From contig CAMNSS010000002.1 in NCBI GenBank assembly GCA_946555345.1, positions 62,001 to 126,000 on the forward strand: 64,000 nt of DNA, read 5' to 3'. Below, in pieces: positions 25,895 to 35,716 of this stretch. The notes beneath the pieces are model-generated. The model was given only the letters and a program-made list of their open reading frames with translations, ran no database searches and was not told where the DNA came from. This DNA comes from an uncultured Eubacterium sp. Lineage in GTDB: Bacteria > Bacillota > Clostridia > Peptostreptococcales > Anaerovoracaceae. A program made the translations under genes and the position numbers. Position 1 is the stretch's first letter; each line of letters begins with the position of its first letter.

Positions 25895-26848
25895 ATGACT
25901 ACATTAAATGCAAAAGACCCGATACTAAACCCGAAAGCCATTGTCTTCGTCAATGTGCTTTTCACTTCATGCAATTCCATATTTTTTAAGCTGTCCACCG
26001 TCCCGGCGATGGTATTCGTCAGCTACCGCTTTTTCCTGTGTGCGCTGGTATTCTTTGGCGTTCTCTCCATCAGGGCGGTTTCTGCAAAGCGCAAACTCCT
26101 GGAAATCGAACCAAAGCGGTTTGCCGCGCTCTTTGTCATCGGCTTTATCTTTTCCTTTGGCGCTTACGTCTACTTTATCGCACTCAAAAAGACAGCGCTT
26201 TCCAGCGTGCTGATTTTAACCAGCAGTATGTCCATATTTGTAGTGCTGTTCTCGTTCCTGTTCTTAAAAGAAAAAATTGCGCCGCGAAGCTTTTTTGCGA
26301 TACTTCTGGCCTTTATCGGCTGCATTATCGTCGTCATGACAAAAACCAACGGCCTCGCAAACTCCATGACAGGCAATATCTGCGCTTTGCTGTGCGCCAT
26401 TTGCTCGGCCATCTACATGGTTTCCATGAAAAAGTTTTCCGATGTGCCTGTGCCGGCTAAGCTTTTTGCCGTATATATTGGAAGTTTTGTATTCGCATTT
26501 ATCGTCGCCATGATCCAAGGCCACTCCTTTTTCGCATTTGAAGACGGGGCGTTTTTCCCGCCAAGGGAATATCTGTGGGTATTCTGCTCGGCAGTCCTGT
26601 CGGTATGCATCCCGCAAGGGATCATCAACTGGGCGTTAAAATGGGTCAAGGCAACCTTCGTGGGGAGCATTTCGCTTCTAGAGCCGATTATCGGGACTTT
26701 TTATGGTTTTCTGATCTGGTCGGAAAGCGTCAGCATCAATCAGGTGATTGGCGGCGTCTGCGTCATTGGCGGGCTTTATTTGTACAACTTGAGCGAGCTG
26801 AAAGCCAAAGAGCGGGAAAGGGAAAAGCCATGCGAAATGAAACAGTAA
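25895..26848 (+). CDS. EamA/DMT-family transporter
   Basis: Inner-membrane drug/metabolite transporter of about 317 aa with ten predicted membrane helices in two EamA repeats (for example LFVIGFIFSFGAYVYFIALK and VFCSAVLSVCIPQGIINWAL; the end of repeat one reads LKEKIAPRSFFAILLAFIGC). The start at 25895 (MTTLNAKDP) is preferred over an upstream ATG because a weak CAGGT site precedes it. Substrate unknown. The tail is Lys/Glu-rich. It stands alone between a terminator and a repeat-rich gap. Confidence 0.85.
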   Translation: MTTLNAKDPILNPKAIVFVNVLFTSCNSIFFKLSTVPAMVFVSYRFFLCALVFFGVLSIRAVSAKRKLLEIEPKRFAALFVIGFIFSFGAYVYFIALKKTALSSVLILTSSMSIFVVLFSFLFLKEKIAPRSFFAILLAFIGCIIVVMTKTNGLANSMTGNICALLCAICSAIYMVSMKKFSDVPVPAKLFAVYIGSFVFAFIVAMIQGHSFFAFEDGAFFPPREYLWVFCSAVLSVCIPQGIINWALKWVKATFVGSISLLEPIIGTFYGFLIWSESVSINQVIGGVCVIGGLYLYNLSELKAKEREREKPCEMKQ

Positions 26849-27694
26849 ATGGAGAAACGAATCAGCGGAATCGAGCCGGCGATAACGAAACGCACAGGAA
26901 GCATTCAAACAGGACAAGCAAAAAGAAGGCCGCAAACAGGGAATCAGTAAAGCCGCACAGCACGAGCTAAAATCGGGGAATCAATGAAACTGCACAGTAT
27001 GCGCTGAAACTAAAAAATTGATGAACCCACACGGCTCAAATCGAAAATCGGAGAATCAATGAAGCCGCGCAGTATGCGCTGAAACTGAAAAATTGATGAA
27101 CCCACATGGCTCAAATCGAAAATGGAGAATCAATGAACCCCCACAGTATGTGCAGAAATCGTAGCATCGAGGGAACTGTGCGATATCCCCAGAATTAAAC
27201 ACGGCTTGAAAAACAGCATTGCATACTCAATAAAAACGATAACCGCACTGGTAATTTTAAACTTTTTATTATATAGTAAATAATAAAGATATGATCCGCA
27301 AACAAGCACAATGCGACGGAAGCCCATTGATGAAAAGCTCTAATGCGCAGAGAGCCAGGCAGCAAGCCACTGGCAAAAGCCAGCCAGAAAAAACCAGCCA
27401 GAAAGCCATTGGCGAAACCGGCTGCAACGAGCCAACGGCCGCAAACGAAGCGCCAGCAAGACTTGCCGCAAAGAACCAGCGCATAAATCCATTGGCGAAA
27501 AAACCGAATGCATAAATCCAGCGACAGCAAAAACGGTGGCAAAACCTGCCACAGCGAGTTAGCGGCAAACGGGAACATTTGCATGGAAGCATTCGCGCGC
27601 TTTGCGGAATTTGAGGCTAGCCCTCAAAAAATCCTATCAAACGGTTAATAAAAGCCAGCTTTATTATGATTAAAAAAGAAAAGAGGTGCTTATT
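26849..27694. other. Intergenic repeat region, no gene
   Basis: About 850 bp without a gene. It holds a 75-bp tandem repeat (listed), then Ala/Gln/Asn-codon-like repeats at 27300-27550 (AGCCAGCCAGAAAA, GCCATTGGCGAAA words). An inverted repeat TTTGAGG/CCTCAAA (about 27610-27628) lies shortly before the amidohydrolase gene and may be regulatory. Confidence 0.55.
26941..27165 (+). repeat. Tandem repeat, about 75-bp period
   Basis: Units beginning GAATCAATGAA start at 26978, 27053 and 27127 (periods 75 and 74); a half-unit begins at 26941, 37 bp earlier. Each contains GCGCTGAAACT and AAATTGATGAACCCACA. Confidence 0.85.
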
Positions 27695-29320
27695 ATGAAC
27701 GCAGAAAAGGTATTTACAAACGGTAAAATTTACACGGTCAACGAGAACAGGGACTGGGCAGAGGCCGTGGCCATCGATAGCGGAAAGATCGTATTCGTGG
27801 GGAGCAATGCGGACGCCAAGGATTATATCGGCGAATCGACTGAGGTTGTCGATCTGCAAGGCAAGATGATGCTCCCCGGATTCATGGACGGGCATTGCCA
27901 TCCTGTCCTTGCCGCCTATTACACGTCCGGCATTTATCTTGAAATCGACTACGACCTGGAAACCTGCCTGGCGGAAATCCGCAAATACGTAAGCGAGCAT
28001 CCTGAGAAAGAAACGTATTTCGGGCTGGGTTATGCGGAGTGGCTCTTCGATGAAAAAGGCCCGAAAAAGGAAATGCTGGATGAAATCTGCGCCGATAAAC
28101 CGATGCTGATGGTCGGAAGCGGCGGCCACGAGGGCTGGGCGAACACCAAGGCGCTGGAAATGGCTGGCATCACGAAGGATACTGCTGATCCAATCCCTGG
28201 ATTCCAATACTATGGACGCGATGCGCAAGGAAACCCTTCCGGCCATCTGATGGAAACGATTCCGCTGCTGTCCGTCATGGGCGAGCTGCCGTTCTTCGAT
28301 GATAGCGTAATCAAAGGACTGCTTGCGGAAATCTCCGCAGGGTATGCGGCGATGGGCGTTACTGCCGTTGCCGACATGGGAATTTTCCGCTCTATGGCAG
28401 ATAAGAGCATCACCATGATGAAAGATGCCATCGACAGCGGAGCATTCGCCCAGCGGTTCACAGGATGCGGCGGCATTATAGAATCCGACGACGCCATTGA
28501 AGAACATCTCGACCATTTGGTCTCTTTGCATGAAAAATACGATGATGACAGATTCCGCATCAGCTTCGTAAAAATCATCAACGACGGCACGCTCGAAAGC
28601 AGATCTGCCGCTCTCACGACACCATACTGCGAAGACGGTTCTGTAGTAGAAACGATGATTAGCGGCGACAGGCTGGCAGAAATCGGCCTTATGTCCGCGA
28701 AAAGAGGCCTTGATATGCATATCCATGCGCTGGGCGACGCTTCCGCCAGGGAATCGCTCAAGATGATGAAGGCGATCAGGGAAGCTGGATACAGTGATAT
28801 GCGTGTCACCAACGCCCATACACAAATGGTTTTGCCAGAAGACAGGCCGCTCTTTGGCAAATATGACCTGATTGCCAACACCACCAACGTATGGCATTAC
28901 GGCAACCCGGACATGATTCCTGTCATTGGCGAACGGGCAGACGATACGTTCACATTAAAATCGATCATCGACGGCGGCGCAAAACTCTCCCTTGGAAGTG
29001 ATTTCCCGGTTGACGAGTACGGCAGGGAGCCGCTCAAAGGCATCGAAATGGGCGTTACCAGACAGCTCTACGACAAGCCGGATTCGCCTGTGTTAAAACC
29101 GGAATCGGAAAAACTTTCCGTAGATGACTGCATCGCAGGCTATACCATCAATATCGCTTACCAGCTCCATGTGGAAGACAGGCTAGGCTCTATCGAAAAA
29201 GGCAAATATGCGGATCTCGTTATCCTGGAAAAAAATCTTTTCGATATCCCGGCTGCGGAAATCCACAAGGTCAAGGTATGTGAAACCATCGTCGAAGGAA
29301 AGACGATATACCAGGCTTAA
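27695..29320 (+). CDS. YtcJ-like metal-dependent amidohydrolase 1
   Basis: Amidohydrolase_3 family enzyme, 541 aa, start after AAGAGGTG. The beta-sandwich N-terminus reads KVFTNGKIYTVNENRDWAEA; metal ligands are DGHCHP (about 63), KIINDGTLESRSA (Lys site), HIHALGDAS, THAQ-type NAHTQM, and GSDFPVDEYG. The tail SIEKGKYADLVILEKNLFDI is typical. Such enzymes hydrolyse amide or related bonds of mostly unknown substrates. Paralogous to the genes at 36.8-38.5 and 58.8-60.4 kb. The last codons and stop lie in a 30-bp sequence repeated downstream at 29440. Confidence 0.9.
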   Translation: MNAEKVFTNGKIYTVNENRDWAEAVAIDSGKIVFVGSNADAKDYIGESTEVVDLQGKMMLPGFMDGHCHPVLAAYYTSGIYLEIDYDLETCLAEIRKYVSEHPEKETYFGLGYAEWLFDEKGPKKEMLDEICADKPMLMVGSGGHEGWANTKALEMAGITKDTADPIPGFQYYGRDAQGNPSGHLMETIPLLSVMGELPFFDDSVIKGLLAEISAGYAAMGVTAVADMGIFRSMADKSITMMKDAIDSGAFAQRFTGCGGIIESDDAIEEHLDHLVSLHEKYDDDRFRISFVKIINDGTLESRSAALTTPYCEDGSVVETMISGDRLAEIGLMSAKRGLDMHIHALGDASARESLKMMKAIREAGYSDMRVTNAHTQMVLPEDRPLFGKYDLIANTTNVWHYGNPDMIPVIGERADDTFTLKSIIDGGAKLSLGSDFPVDEYGREPLKGIEMGVTRQLYDKPDSPVLKPESEKLSVDDCIAGYTINIAYQLHVEDRLGSIEKGKYADLVILEKNLFDIPAAEIHKVKVCETIVEGKTIYQA

Positions 29321-29469
29321 CAAATGTTTGGCTTGCCAGCATCAGGTGTAACTTGCTGATTCCAGTTGCAGCTTGCGGATAGGCCTCGGCTGCGGCTTTC
29401 TGTGCCGTCCTTTTGTCCGCATCAAAAGAAAGACCGTAGCCAGGCTTAACAAATGTTTGGCTTGCCAGC
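29311..29469 (+). repeat. 30-bp direct repeat copying the end of the amidohydrolase gene
   Basis: The 30 bp at 29311-29340, which span the final codons and stop of amidohydrolase 1, recur exactly at 29440-29469; the preceding AAAGAC is also shared. Intervening sequence has further GCTTGC(C/G)-type repeats. Confidence 0.88.
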
Positions 29470-29715
29470 GCTAGTTGCGGCTTGCCACGGTTCGACGATA
29501 CCATAAGCACGCAAGCTCTGTATAATTTACTATTTTCACTGCAAAATGCAGAGTTTATGGAAACCGGCGACTGCTGCGTAGTTGATTGGCAAAAAGGTTT
29601 TTATCTATTTGCTCATTATTAAGATTTATTTCATGCTCATTTGCTGATTCGCAAGAGAATCCATCAAAGAATAATCGATTTCTTGCCTGTTTAATCAAGA
29701 CGAGTGAAGAATAAC

Positions 29716-29764
29716 AAAAAACTCTGCATAAATGCGGTAAAAATCTTTATTTATGCAGAGTTTT
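29716..29764. terminator. Perfect 17-bp terminator-like hairpin
   Basis: AAAAACTCTGCATAAAT (29716-29732) pairs fully with 29748-29764 and is followed by T; A/T runs on both sides make it usable in both directions. Confidence 0.75.
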
Positions 29765-29912
29765 TGATATTTTTTCAGATAGCTGCACATATGTTATGTC
29801 TCATGCCATCACCTTTCTCTTGTGCGCCGTCCATATAGCGAGTGGTTTCTTTATTTGTTATGTCGTGCGTTCACATTCTCAACCATTCTCAACCGGCTTG
29901 ACGCCGCACAGC

Positions 29913-29958
29913 AAAAGCGCCCTTAGCCATGGAACCTTATCCACAACCAAGGGCGCTT
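29913..29958 (-). terminator. Terminator after the APC permease
   Basis: On the minus strand AAGCGCCCTT pairs with AAGGGCGCTT and is followed by TTTGC; it lies about 120 bp beyond the permease stop. Confidence 0.6.
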
Positions 29959-30076
29959 CCAATTAATTCATCCAGAATCAATCCATCGAGAATCAATCTG
30001 CCAAAAAGCAACCTCCCGGAAATCGATTCATCCGGACAAAACACATACCGCAGACCTTTGCATAAAGCGCAGAGGC

Positions 30077-31723
30077 CTATTCCTTTTCGATCGGATCAAC
30101 CTTCTTGCCAACCAGCCAAAGGATAACCCCGGCAACCATCATCACAACGCCGGCCCAGCGAGCAATGTTAATCATTGCCCAGAAGTTGCTCATGATGCCG
30201 GAGCCATACGTTTCCAGATAGTATTCAGGTCCCCATGAGCCTTCGTACCATACCAGGAAGAACGAACCGAGGAATGCGATCACGCCAAATAAAACCAAGA
30301 AGTTTCCAAACCTGCAAATATCGCCCACAGCCAGCTTTGTCTTCGGGTTGATCGGATACTGTTCGGGATCGCGCTTGTAAAAGCCGCCGTAAACCAGTTT
30401 GAAGATAATATAGAATATGATCGTCGTTACGATGGCGATGAAGCCAAGCAGGAAGTATTCCGTTCCGTTTACCAAAAATCCGATAATGCCCAGAAGCAAC
30501 GGACCGCCACAGATGTAAATCTCTGCCCATTTGCCGCCCTTTACATAATAGAGATCTCCTCTCAATTCCACCGGATACATTCTCCTGAGCTTTACAAATG
30601 CGAAAGCCAGGCCTACATACAGCACGAAAAGCAACGGCGAAAGAATCGTAACCAGTATTTCAAAGTTCATGTTTACCAGAACCAGGTTCAACGCTGCCAG
30701 GATCAAAATCGGCCAAACCGGCACTTTGCTCTTTTTCGTCAGCTTGGACAGGAACTTCGGACACAGATGGTCGTCAGCCAGCACCATAAAGGATCTGGAC
30801 GCCGAGGTGATTGCCGCATTGAAAATCGCACACTGCCCGATTACCGCTACCACCATAAACGCCATGCCTGCCGCCGCCCCAACGTGTTCCGTCAGCACAG
30901 TTGAATAGTCGATGGAAGTTCCCCATTCATACCATGGTCCTGTCGATACGATGCCTCCCAGCGTAGGGATTATGTAGCTGAGCGCAATGATCAGGATTCC
31001 CAGCTTCATGCCCTTCGGCAGGATTTCAGGATTTTCCAGCTCTCCTCCCAGGAAAGATATCGCAATATAGCCACAGTACATCCAAATGCCGACCGCAATG
31101 CCAACGCCCCAGCTGGATAATGCATCCGAACCCTCTGGAATGAACGGGTCAAACGGGCTGTACTGCCAGTTAGCAAAACCGACAAACGCCACTGCCGCAA
31201 ATGCAATCAAGATGATAATGCTGAAGATGGTGCTCGCTATGCTTACCTCCTCCAGCCCCATTAGGTTGATGATCGTAAAGATAATGATGATTGCCGCTTT
31301 TAGCGCAAAGGCCAAGGCAGGCGTCATCGGGAAAAACATTCCCAGGTAATCCACCGCTAGCACAACATATGCTGCGCCTGTCAGGTAATTTGCCAGGATA
31401 ATCCACCATCCCATAGAGAAGCCCCAAAACTCGCCGAATGCCATCTTCGTCCAGACATACGGACCGGATTCTACCGGAGCCAAGTTTGACAGTTCCGAGG
31501 AATAAAGGCCGATTGGCAGCCCCCACAGGATCGGAATCAGAACCAGAAGCACCAATGTAAGCCCCGGACCGGATGATGAAATCATCGATTCGATTCCGAA
31601 TGCACCTCCAGCACACGCACAATAGATAAAGAAGGTCATCGTCAACAGCGAGAAACGCTTCTTTTTCAGACCGGGGATATGGTCCGTCAGGACCTGCCCG
31701 CCGGTATACTTAGGTTGAGCCAT
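30077..31723 (-). CDS. APC-superfamily amino acid permease
   Basis: Membrane transporter of 548 aa with about 12-14 helices. N-terminal GGAFGIESMISSSGPGLTLV is the conserved first helix of APC proteins, and GPYVWTKMAFGEFWGFSMGWW matches helix 3 of that family. The start at MAQPKYTGG is chosen because AAGGAG lies 7 nt upstream. It sits between amidohydrolase 1 and a cysteine-desulfidase-type gene, so it may import the amide or amino acid degraded nearby. A terminator follows. Confidence 0.9.
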   Translation of the reverse strand: MAQPKYTGGQVLTDHIPGLKKKRFSLLTMTFFIYCACAGGAFGIESMISSSGPGLTLVLLVLIPILWGLPIGLYSSELSNLAPVESGPYVWTKMAFGEFWGFSMGWWIILANYLTGAAYVVLAVDYLGMFFPMTPALAFALKAAIIIIFTIINLMGLEEVSIASTIFSIIILIAFAAVAFVGFANWQYSPFDPFIPEGSDALSSWGVGIAVGIWMYCGYIAISFLGGELENPEILPKGMKLGILIIALSYIIPTLGGIVSTGPWYEWGTSIDYSTVLTEHVGAAAGMAFMVVAVIGQCAIFNAAITSASRSFMVLADDHLCPKFLSKLTKKSKVPVWPILILAALNLVLVNMNFEILVTILSPLLFVLYVGLAFAFVKLRRMYPVELRGDLYYVKGGKWAEIYICGGPLLLGIIGFLVNGTEYFLLGFIAIVTTIIFYIIFKLVYGGFYKRDPEQYPINPKTKLAVGDICRFGNFLVLFGVIAFLGSFFLVWYEGSWGPEYYLETYGSGIMSNFWAMINIARWAGVVMMVAGVILWLVGKKVDPIEKE

Positions 31724-33577
31724 TTTTACTCTCCTTTCTCTCAAGATAGCCTTGCCGTTCTTGGCAGGCTAAAACAATAAGTAACAATAACGGTATAAAA
31801 TAACATATTAATTATAGTCTTTTCAGCCAAAAACGCAACCATTTATTTACGACAAACGAATTTTTTCATCTTGACAATGGCAAAAAATGATTTATTTAGA
31901 ACATCGGCCTTTTCCAGCGGGACTGGCGGAGGTTAACCGAAAGGCAATGCAAATAGGGCAGAGTGCAAGCAAAAGCAAAATCGGCACAAGGCCTGTAAGC
32001 AAAAACAGCACAAAGTTTGCGCAAGGTGGTACAAATAGGACGGACCGCAAAATTTGAAGATGCAGTTCCTTCAAGCAAAAATCACATCTCATTAATATTT
32101 CACCGTTTAAGCAAGCATCGGGTGGCGAAACGGTGAAGCACAGCTCATGGAAAGAACAGGGATAACGGCAGGCAGGCACAAAACGCACCGACAACGCAAA
32201 AGTTTCACCGTTTTATGGGATAAAATCAAGCAAAACGGTGAAACACACATTACGGAAAGAATAAATTTAACGCCGGGCAAACACTGCTCATATCAAGTTT
32301 CACTGTTTGGCCGCCCAAAACAGCCAAATATCCTATACTTCCAACTCCAATTAAAAACATAGCAGATTGAACTCATGCCACCTATTAACAACCATTCACC
32401 ATTTTTGCACAGCCAGGGCAAAATAGCGCAGGCTTCTAAATGTTCACCGTTTTCAGCAATCCTCTTTTTCCGCACTTCTATTAAAAAAGAGTGACAAGCG
32501 GTCTTTTCAATGCAATTACTACTCTCTTTTCAAGGATTCTAACCGCTGAGCCTTTACCTTATAGAAAAAATAGCTTTCATGACGGCACACAGACAGCCAC
32601 AATCCTTGAAAACAAAGCAGCAGTTACCCGAAATACTGCATTTGCTGCTCAAAAATCATATCTTACAACTCATGCAAAAGTTTCGTTCTCCTTTCCAAGA
32701 ACACTTGCTAATCGCTTCCCTGATTACCAAAAGCCAACAATTCCATCTCATTGGCCAGCGAACGCAACCGTACCATCAGCCATTGCTTCGCTCAATTAAC
32801 AAACGAGACTTTTCCAGGCCACACTTTATTCGACCAACGAACACAACCGCTTCTAAACCATCACTTCATTCAGCCAGCAAACACAACAATCTCGAAAGCT
32901 TCCACGCCAGCTAATACGATGCCTGAATTTGATGCCGCTTTAGAAAATGCCCTAAGAAAAGCTTACCCCCTCATCCCTCCCGAAATTCATTATAATCGAA
33001 ATATTGCCGCAAGAACAGTACGGCAACAATTCCGCCATAAAACTGGTGCGAGCCTGGGCAAAAGCCATGCCACAGGCACACACCCACACCATGCACCCCC
33101 CCAATAAAAACATCCCTTGCAAGCCCCACAGCCATATGTGTATTCTCTCATATTTTCTAAAAATTTCATTTCCAGAGAAAACACACAAACCCCATGCATT
33201 AGCCGGGCATTTCCACGATTACCAAGAGCAAATTCTCTGGAAAATTTTTTAAAAACGCAGTTAAGAGAGAACCACCATCCCCCACCAAAAATTCTCTGAA
33301 ATGAAAAACTTTCAATCCAAATAAGAGAAAACGGGCAGCCTTTGCACGAAAAAGCCTAAAAAGCAGCCCGAAATTCCCTCAAAACCCTTTCCTATTGGCA
33401 AAACCGGAAAATCAATAACCGCCAATCAGACAAACACCATCACAACCCGCCTCAGCCCTTCCATTGCCAGCCATATGCGGCCCGTCCCAGCTCTTCTGCC
33501 GCAGCTCTCCCCGCGCGCCATTTCACTTCTACCGTTCTTCCGCATCGTGCGTCGCACTTAATATCATCCGCCCAACC
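31724..33577. other. Gene-free 1.85 kb with hairpin elements
   Basis: No supported gene. Upstream end carries the permease promoter region. 32098-32243 holds two element A hairpins (listed), with a single arm near 32443. From 32490 to 33460 the sequence is A/C-rich with recurring CCAGAGAA/AATTCTCTGG words (33174, 33230, 33290); open frames are C- and A-rich artefacts. Confidence 0.55.
32098..32243. repeat. Hairpin element A, copies 3 and 4
   Basis: Copy 3: TTTCACCGTTT (32098-32108) with AAACGGTGAA (32128-32137). Copy 4: TTTCACCGTTTT (32203-32214) with AAAACGGTGAAA (32232-32243), a perfect 12-bp inverted repeat. A lone TTCACCGTTTT lies at 32443. Confidence 0.85.
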
Positions 33578-34846
33578 TCATTTATTCAGCAAAATATCAA
33601 TGATTACCCCATCCATGCTCGCAAGCCCTTCTTTGGAAGTCCTGACGAAATAATCAATCGTATCGTCCTCCCCTTTGCCAACGATGCCGTTGGTGCTTTC
33701 AAGGCCAAACCCATCCAGCGCCAGATCAGCGGACATACACGCCGCATTGATGCAAGTAGCGGTTTTCAGCGCACAGCTAGCCTTTGCACCATCGCAGACC
33801 ATGCCCGCCAAATTGCCAAACATATTCTTTACCGCATTAAGCATCTCTGCCTTCCGCCCGCCTTGCAGGTATACAATGCCGCAAGAAGAACCTGTCCCAG
33901 CTACCACACAGCCGCACACCGTGGAAAGCGCACCGATCTTGTGTTTAATGTAAATGCTTACAAGACAGCTCAACGCTGTGGCGCGCACCGTTTCTTCCCA
34001 AGGAGAACCCAGCGCTTTCGCTGCGCCATATACAGGCATCGTGCACACGATCCCTTGGTTGCCGCTTCCCGTATTGCTCATCGCAGGCAGCTCACATCCA
34101 GACATTCTGGCGTCCACGCCAGCGGCGGACCACATCATTGCGCTGTAAGAAAGGTTGTCCGTGCAGTTGTGCGCCATGCGGTCACGGATTCGCTGTCCTG
34201 CGTTCGCACCGAAATCCCGCGAAAGGCCAGCCTCAGCAAGCGCCTCATTCATTTTCAGTCCATCCTGGATAATCTTCATATTGTCCAGCGGTGCATTTTC
34301 CGCAAAATCAATAATATGATCCAGCTTCAAGAGGTCATACCGATACCCCTCATCGCCTGCATCGCCATCCGCTGACAGAATCACCTCACCGTTTACAACG
34401 ATTTTCACGATGTTGGTATATCCATCCTGCAAAACCACCGTCACTTCATCCTGATCCGTCGCCAAACGGATCTCCATGTAAAGGGCAATGCCATTATCTG
34501 CAATCGATACATGGAGCTTGCCCGATTTTTCCAACTGAATCGCCTTCTGCACCTGTGCCTCGGTAATCCCCTGCAAAACCTCGAGCTTTTTATCGGCGTC
34601 GCCACAGGTAACGCCGAGAGCCGTCGCAATGGAAACGCCGCACAAGCCGCCGCTTCCAGGGATCACGACCGCAATCGCATTCTTAACCAGCTTGCCGGAA
34701 AAGATCGCCTCAATTTGTTGAATTTCTCCTCGCGCATACTTTCTAGCTGTTGCAGCACAGTACGCAATCCCGATCGGATCGGTACAGCCCAGCGCTGGCA
34801 TCATTTCATGATTTAATATTTTGTCAAATTCTCTGTACATCATCAT
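33578..34846 (-). CDS. L-cysteine desulfidase/CyuA-type (UPF0597) protein
   Basis: About 420-aa iron-sulfur protein of the CyuA/UPF0597 family, related to serine dehydratase alpha subunits; characterised members break down L-cysteine to pyruvate, ammonia and sulfide. Family marks: PALGCTDPIGIAYCAATAR at the N-terminus, IPGSGGLCGVSIATALG, GANAGQRIRDRMAHNCTDN, MSNTGSGNQGIVCTMPV, and cluster-type cysteines in TVCGCVVAGTGSSCG and GMVCDGAKASC. Three adjacent ATG codons (34840-34846) make the exact start uncertain. It ends a run of minus-strand genes with an ATC-hydrolase-family protein and an M20 amidohydrolase, suggesting the cysteine they would release is its substrate. Confidence 0.88.
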   Translation of the reverse strand: MMMYREFDKILNHEMMPALGCTDPIGIAYCAATARKYARGEIQQIEAIFSGKLVKNAIAVVIPGSGGLCGVSIATALGVTCGDADKKLEVLQGITEAQVQKAIQLEKSGKLHVSIADNGIALYMEIRLATDQDEVTVVLQDGYTNIVKIVVNGEVILSADGDAGDEGYRYDLLKLDHIIDFAENAPLDNMKIIQDGLKMNEALAEAGLSRDFGANAGQRIRDRMAHNCTDNLSYSAMMWSAAGVDARMSGCELPAMSNTGSGNQGIVCTMPVYGAAKALGSPWEETVRATALSCLVSIYIKHKIGALSTVCGCVVAGTGSSCGIVYLQGGRKAEMLNAVKNMFGNLAGMVCDGAKASCALKTATCINAACMSADLALDGFGLESTNGIVGKGEDDTIDYFVRTSKEGLASMDGVIIDILLNK

Positions 34847-35029
34847 CTAACCCTTCTTTTTATGTCAAATTTTCATCCAAGGACAAAAGTATATGGCGAA
34901 ACCGAAAATTTCTATGCACATATGCCGCTCATGAATGAGCGCCGCTCCGCAAACGCCGCCCGGTTTCCGCCAGCGGCTTTGCCCCGTCCGCCGTCCAGTT
35001 CCTGCAAATATCTCCGCCTTAACAAACGC

Positions 35030-35539
35030 TTATTTTTTCTTGGAAAACCTGATGCGGCAAACATCGTCACCTTCTGCAATCTTCTTGTCGATTACGAAAT
35101 CAAAACCGATTTTTTCGGCGATTCCCCTATCTCCATCCATTGCGATATCGCAGAGATGCTCGATATCCTCCGTCGAAGCGCCCAGCTTCTGCCATGCCGT
35201 AATCAGCGGGCAATAGTGGAAATCAAGCGTCAAATTATCCGGCGTCTTTTCAACCTGTTCAACCTCCAGAACCTTTTCCGTCTGCGATCCGATGAACGCA
35301 TCATAGAACTTCGTCATATCCTGGTATTCTGGGCATGGCTCCATAATCTTCTTTTCCCCGTGGAAAAGCCCGCAGCACTTGATCGCTTCCCTAGCGAAAT
35401 CATCCCACTCAAGCCCTCTCTTGCGAGCCTCGTCCAAAAGCAAATAAAACCAGCTTGCCCTATGCTCGATTCCTGCCCGCAGCGAAGTTGTCGTCACATC
35501 GTCCAAATACTTTGTCGCTTCATTTTTAATGTCTGCCAT
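35030..35539 (-). CDS. L-2-amino-thiazoline-4-carboxylate hydrolase-family protein
   Basis: A 169-aa protein resembling the ATC hydrolase family (AtcB of Pseudomonas opens the thiazoline ring of ATC to N-carbamoyl-L-cysteine). Recognisable are the helical N-terminus (RAGIEHRASWFYLLLDEARK), IKCCGLFHGEK, and the C-terminal half LDFHYCPLITAWQKLGAS, EHLCDIAMDGDRGIAEKIG. The start at 35539 has AGGAGG 7 nt upstream. Neighbours are an M20 amidohydrolase (as AtcC is) and a cysteine desulfidase. Many family members in gut anaerobes are uncharacterised, so the substrate could differ. Confidence 0.78.
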   Translation of the reverse strand: MADIKNEATKYLDDVTTTSLRAGIEHRASWFYLLLDEARKRGLEWDDFAREAIKCCGLFHGEKKIMEPCPEYQDMTKFYDAFIGSQTEKVLEVEQVEKTPDNLTLDFHYCPLITAWQKLGASTEDIEHLCDIAMDGDRGIAEKIGFDFVIDKKIAEGDDVCRIRFSKKK

Positions 35540-35716
35540 GTCAATTCCTCCTGATTCATTTTTCCAATCGTAATAAAACACTTTATTTTGTGATTTGATT
35601 CTATACCCTGCCCTAAAGTTTGGGTCAATAGGGAAGATTTTAAAACATTTCGCCGCAACGGCATATGCAAAACGCTCGTCTCGTCTGCCTAGTGCGCCAT
35701 GAGCCAGCAAAACGCC

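Larger units (their letters stand above)
29321..30076. other. Intergenic, possible small RNA, no gene
   Basis: Apart from the 30-bp repeat, the stretch 29521-29765 begins with TATAAT (29521-29526, no good -35) and ends at a strong 17-bp terminator-like stem, so it could encode a roughly 230-nt RNA; evidence is weak. Confidence 0.4.

Noticed and set aside
27617-28897. 426-aa open frame antisense to amidohydrolase 1, and similar frames at 33464-34375 and 59207-60388
   Set aside because: All mirror well-supported genes and have composition typical of antisense frames in mid-GC DNA.
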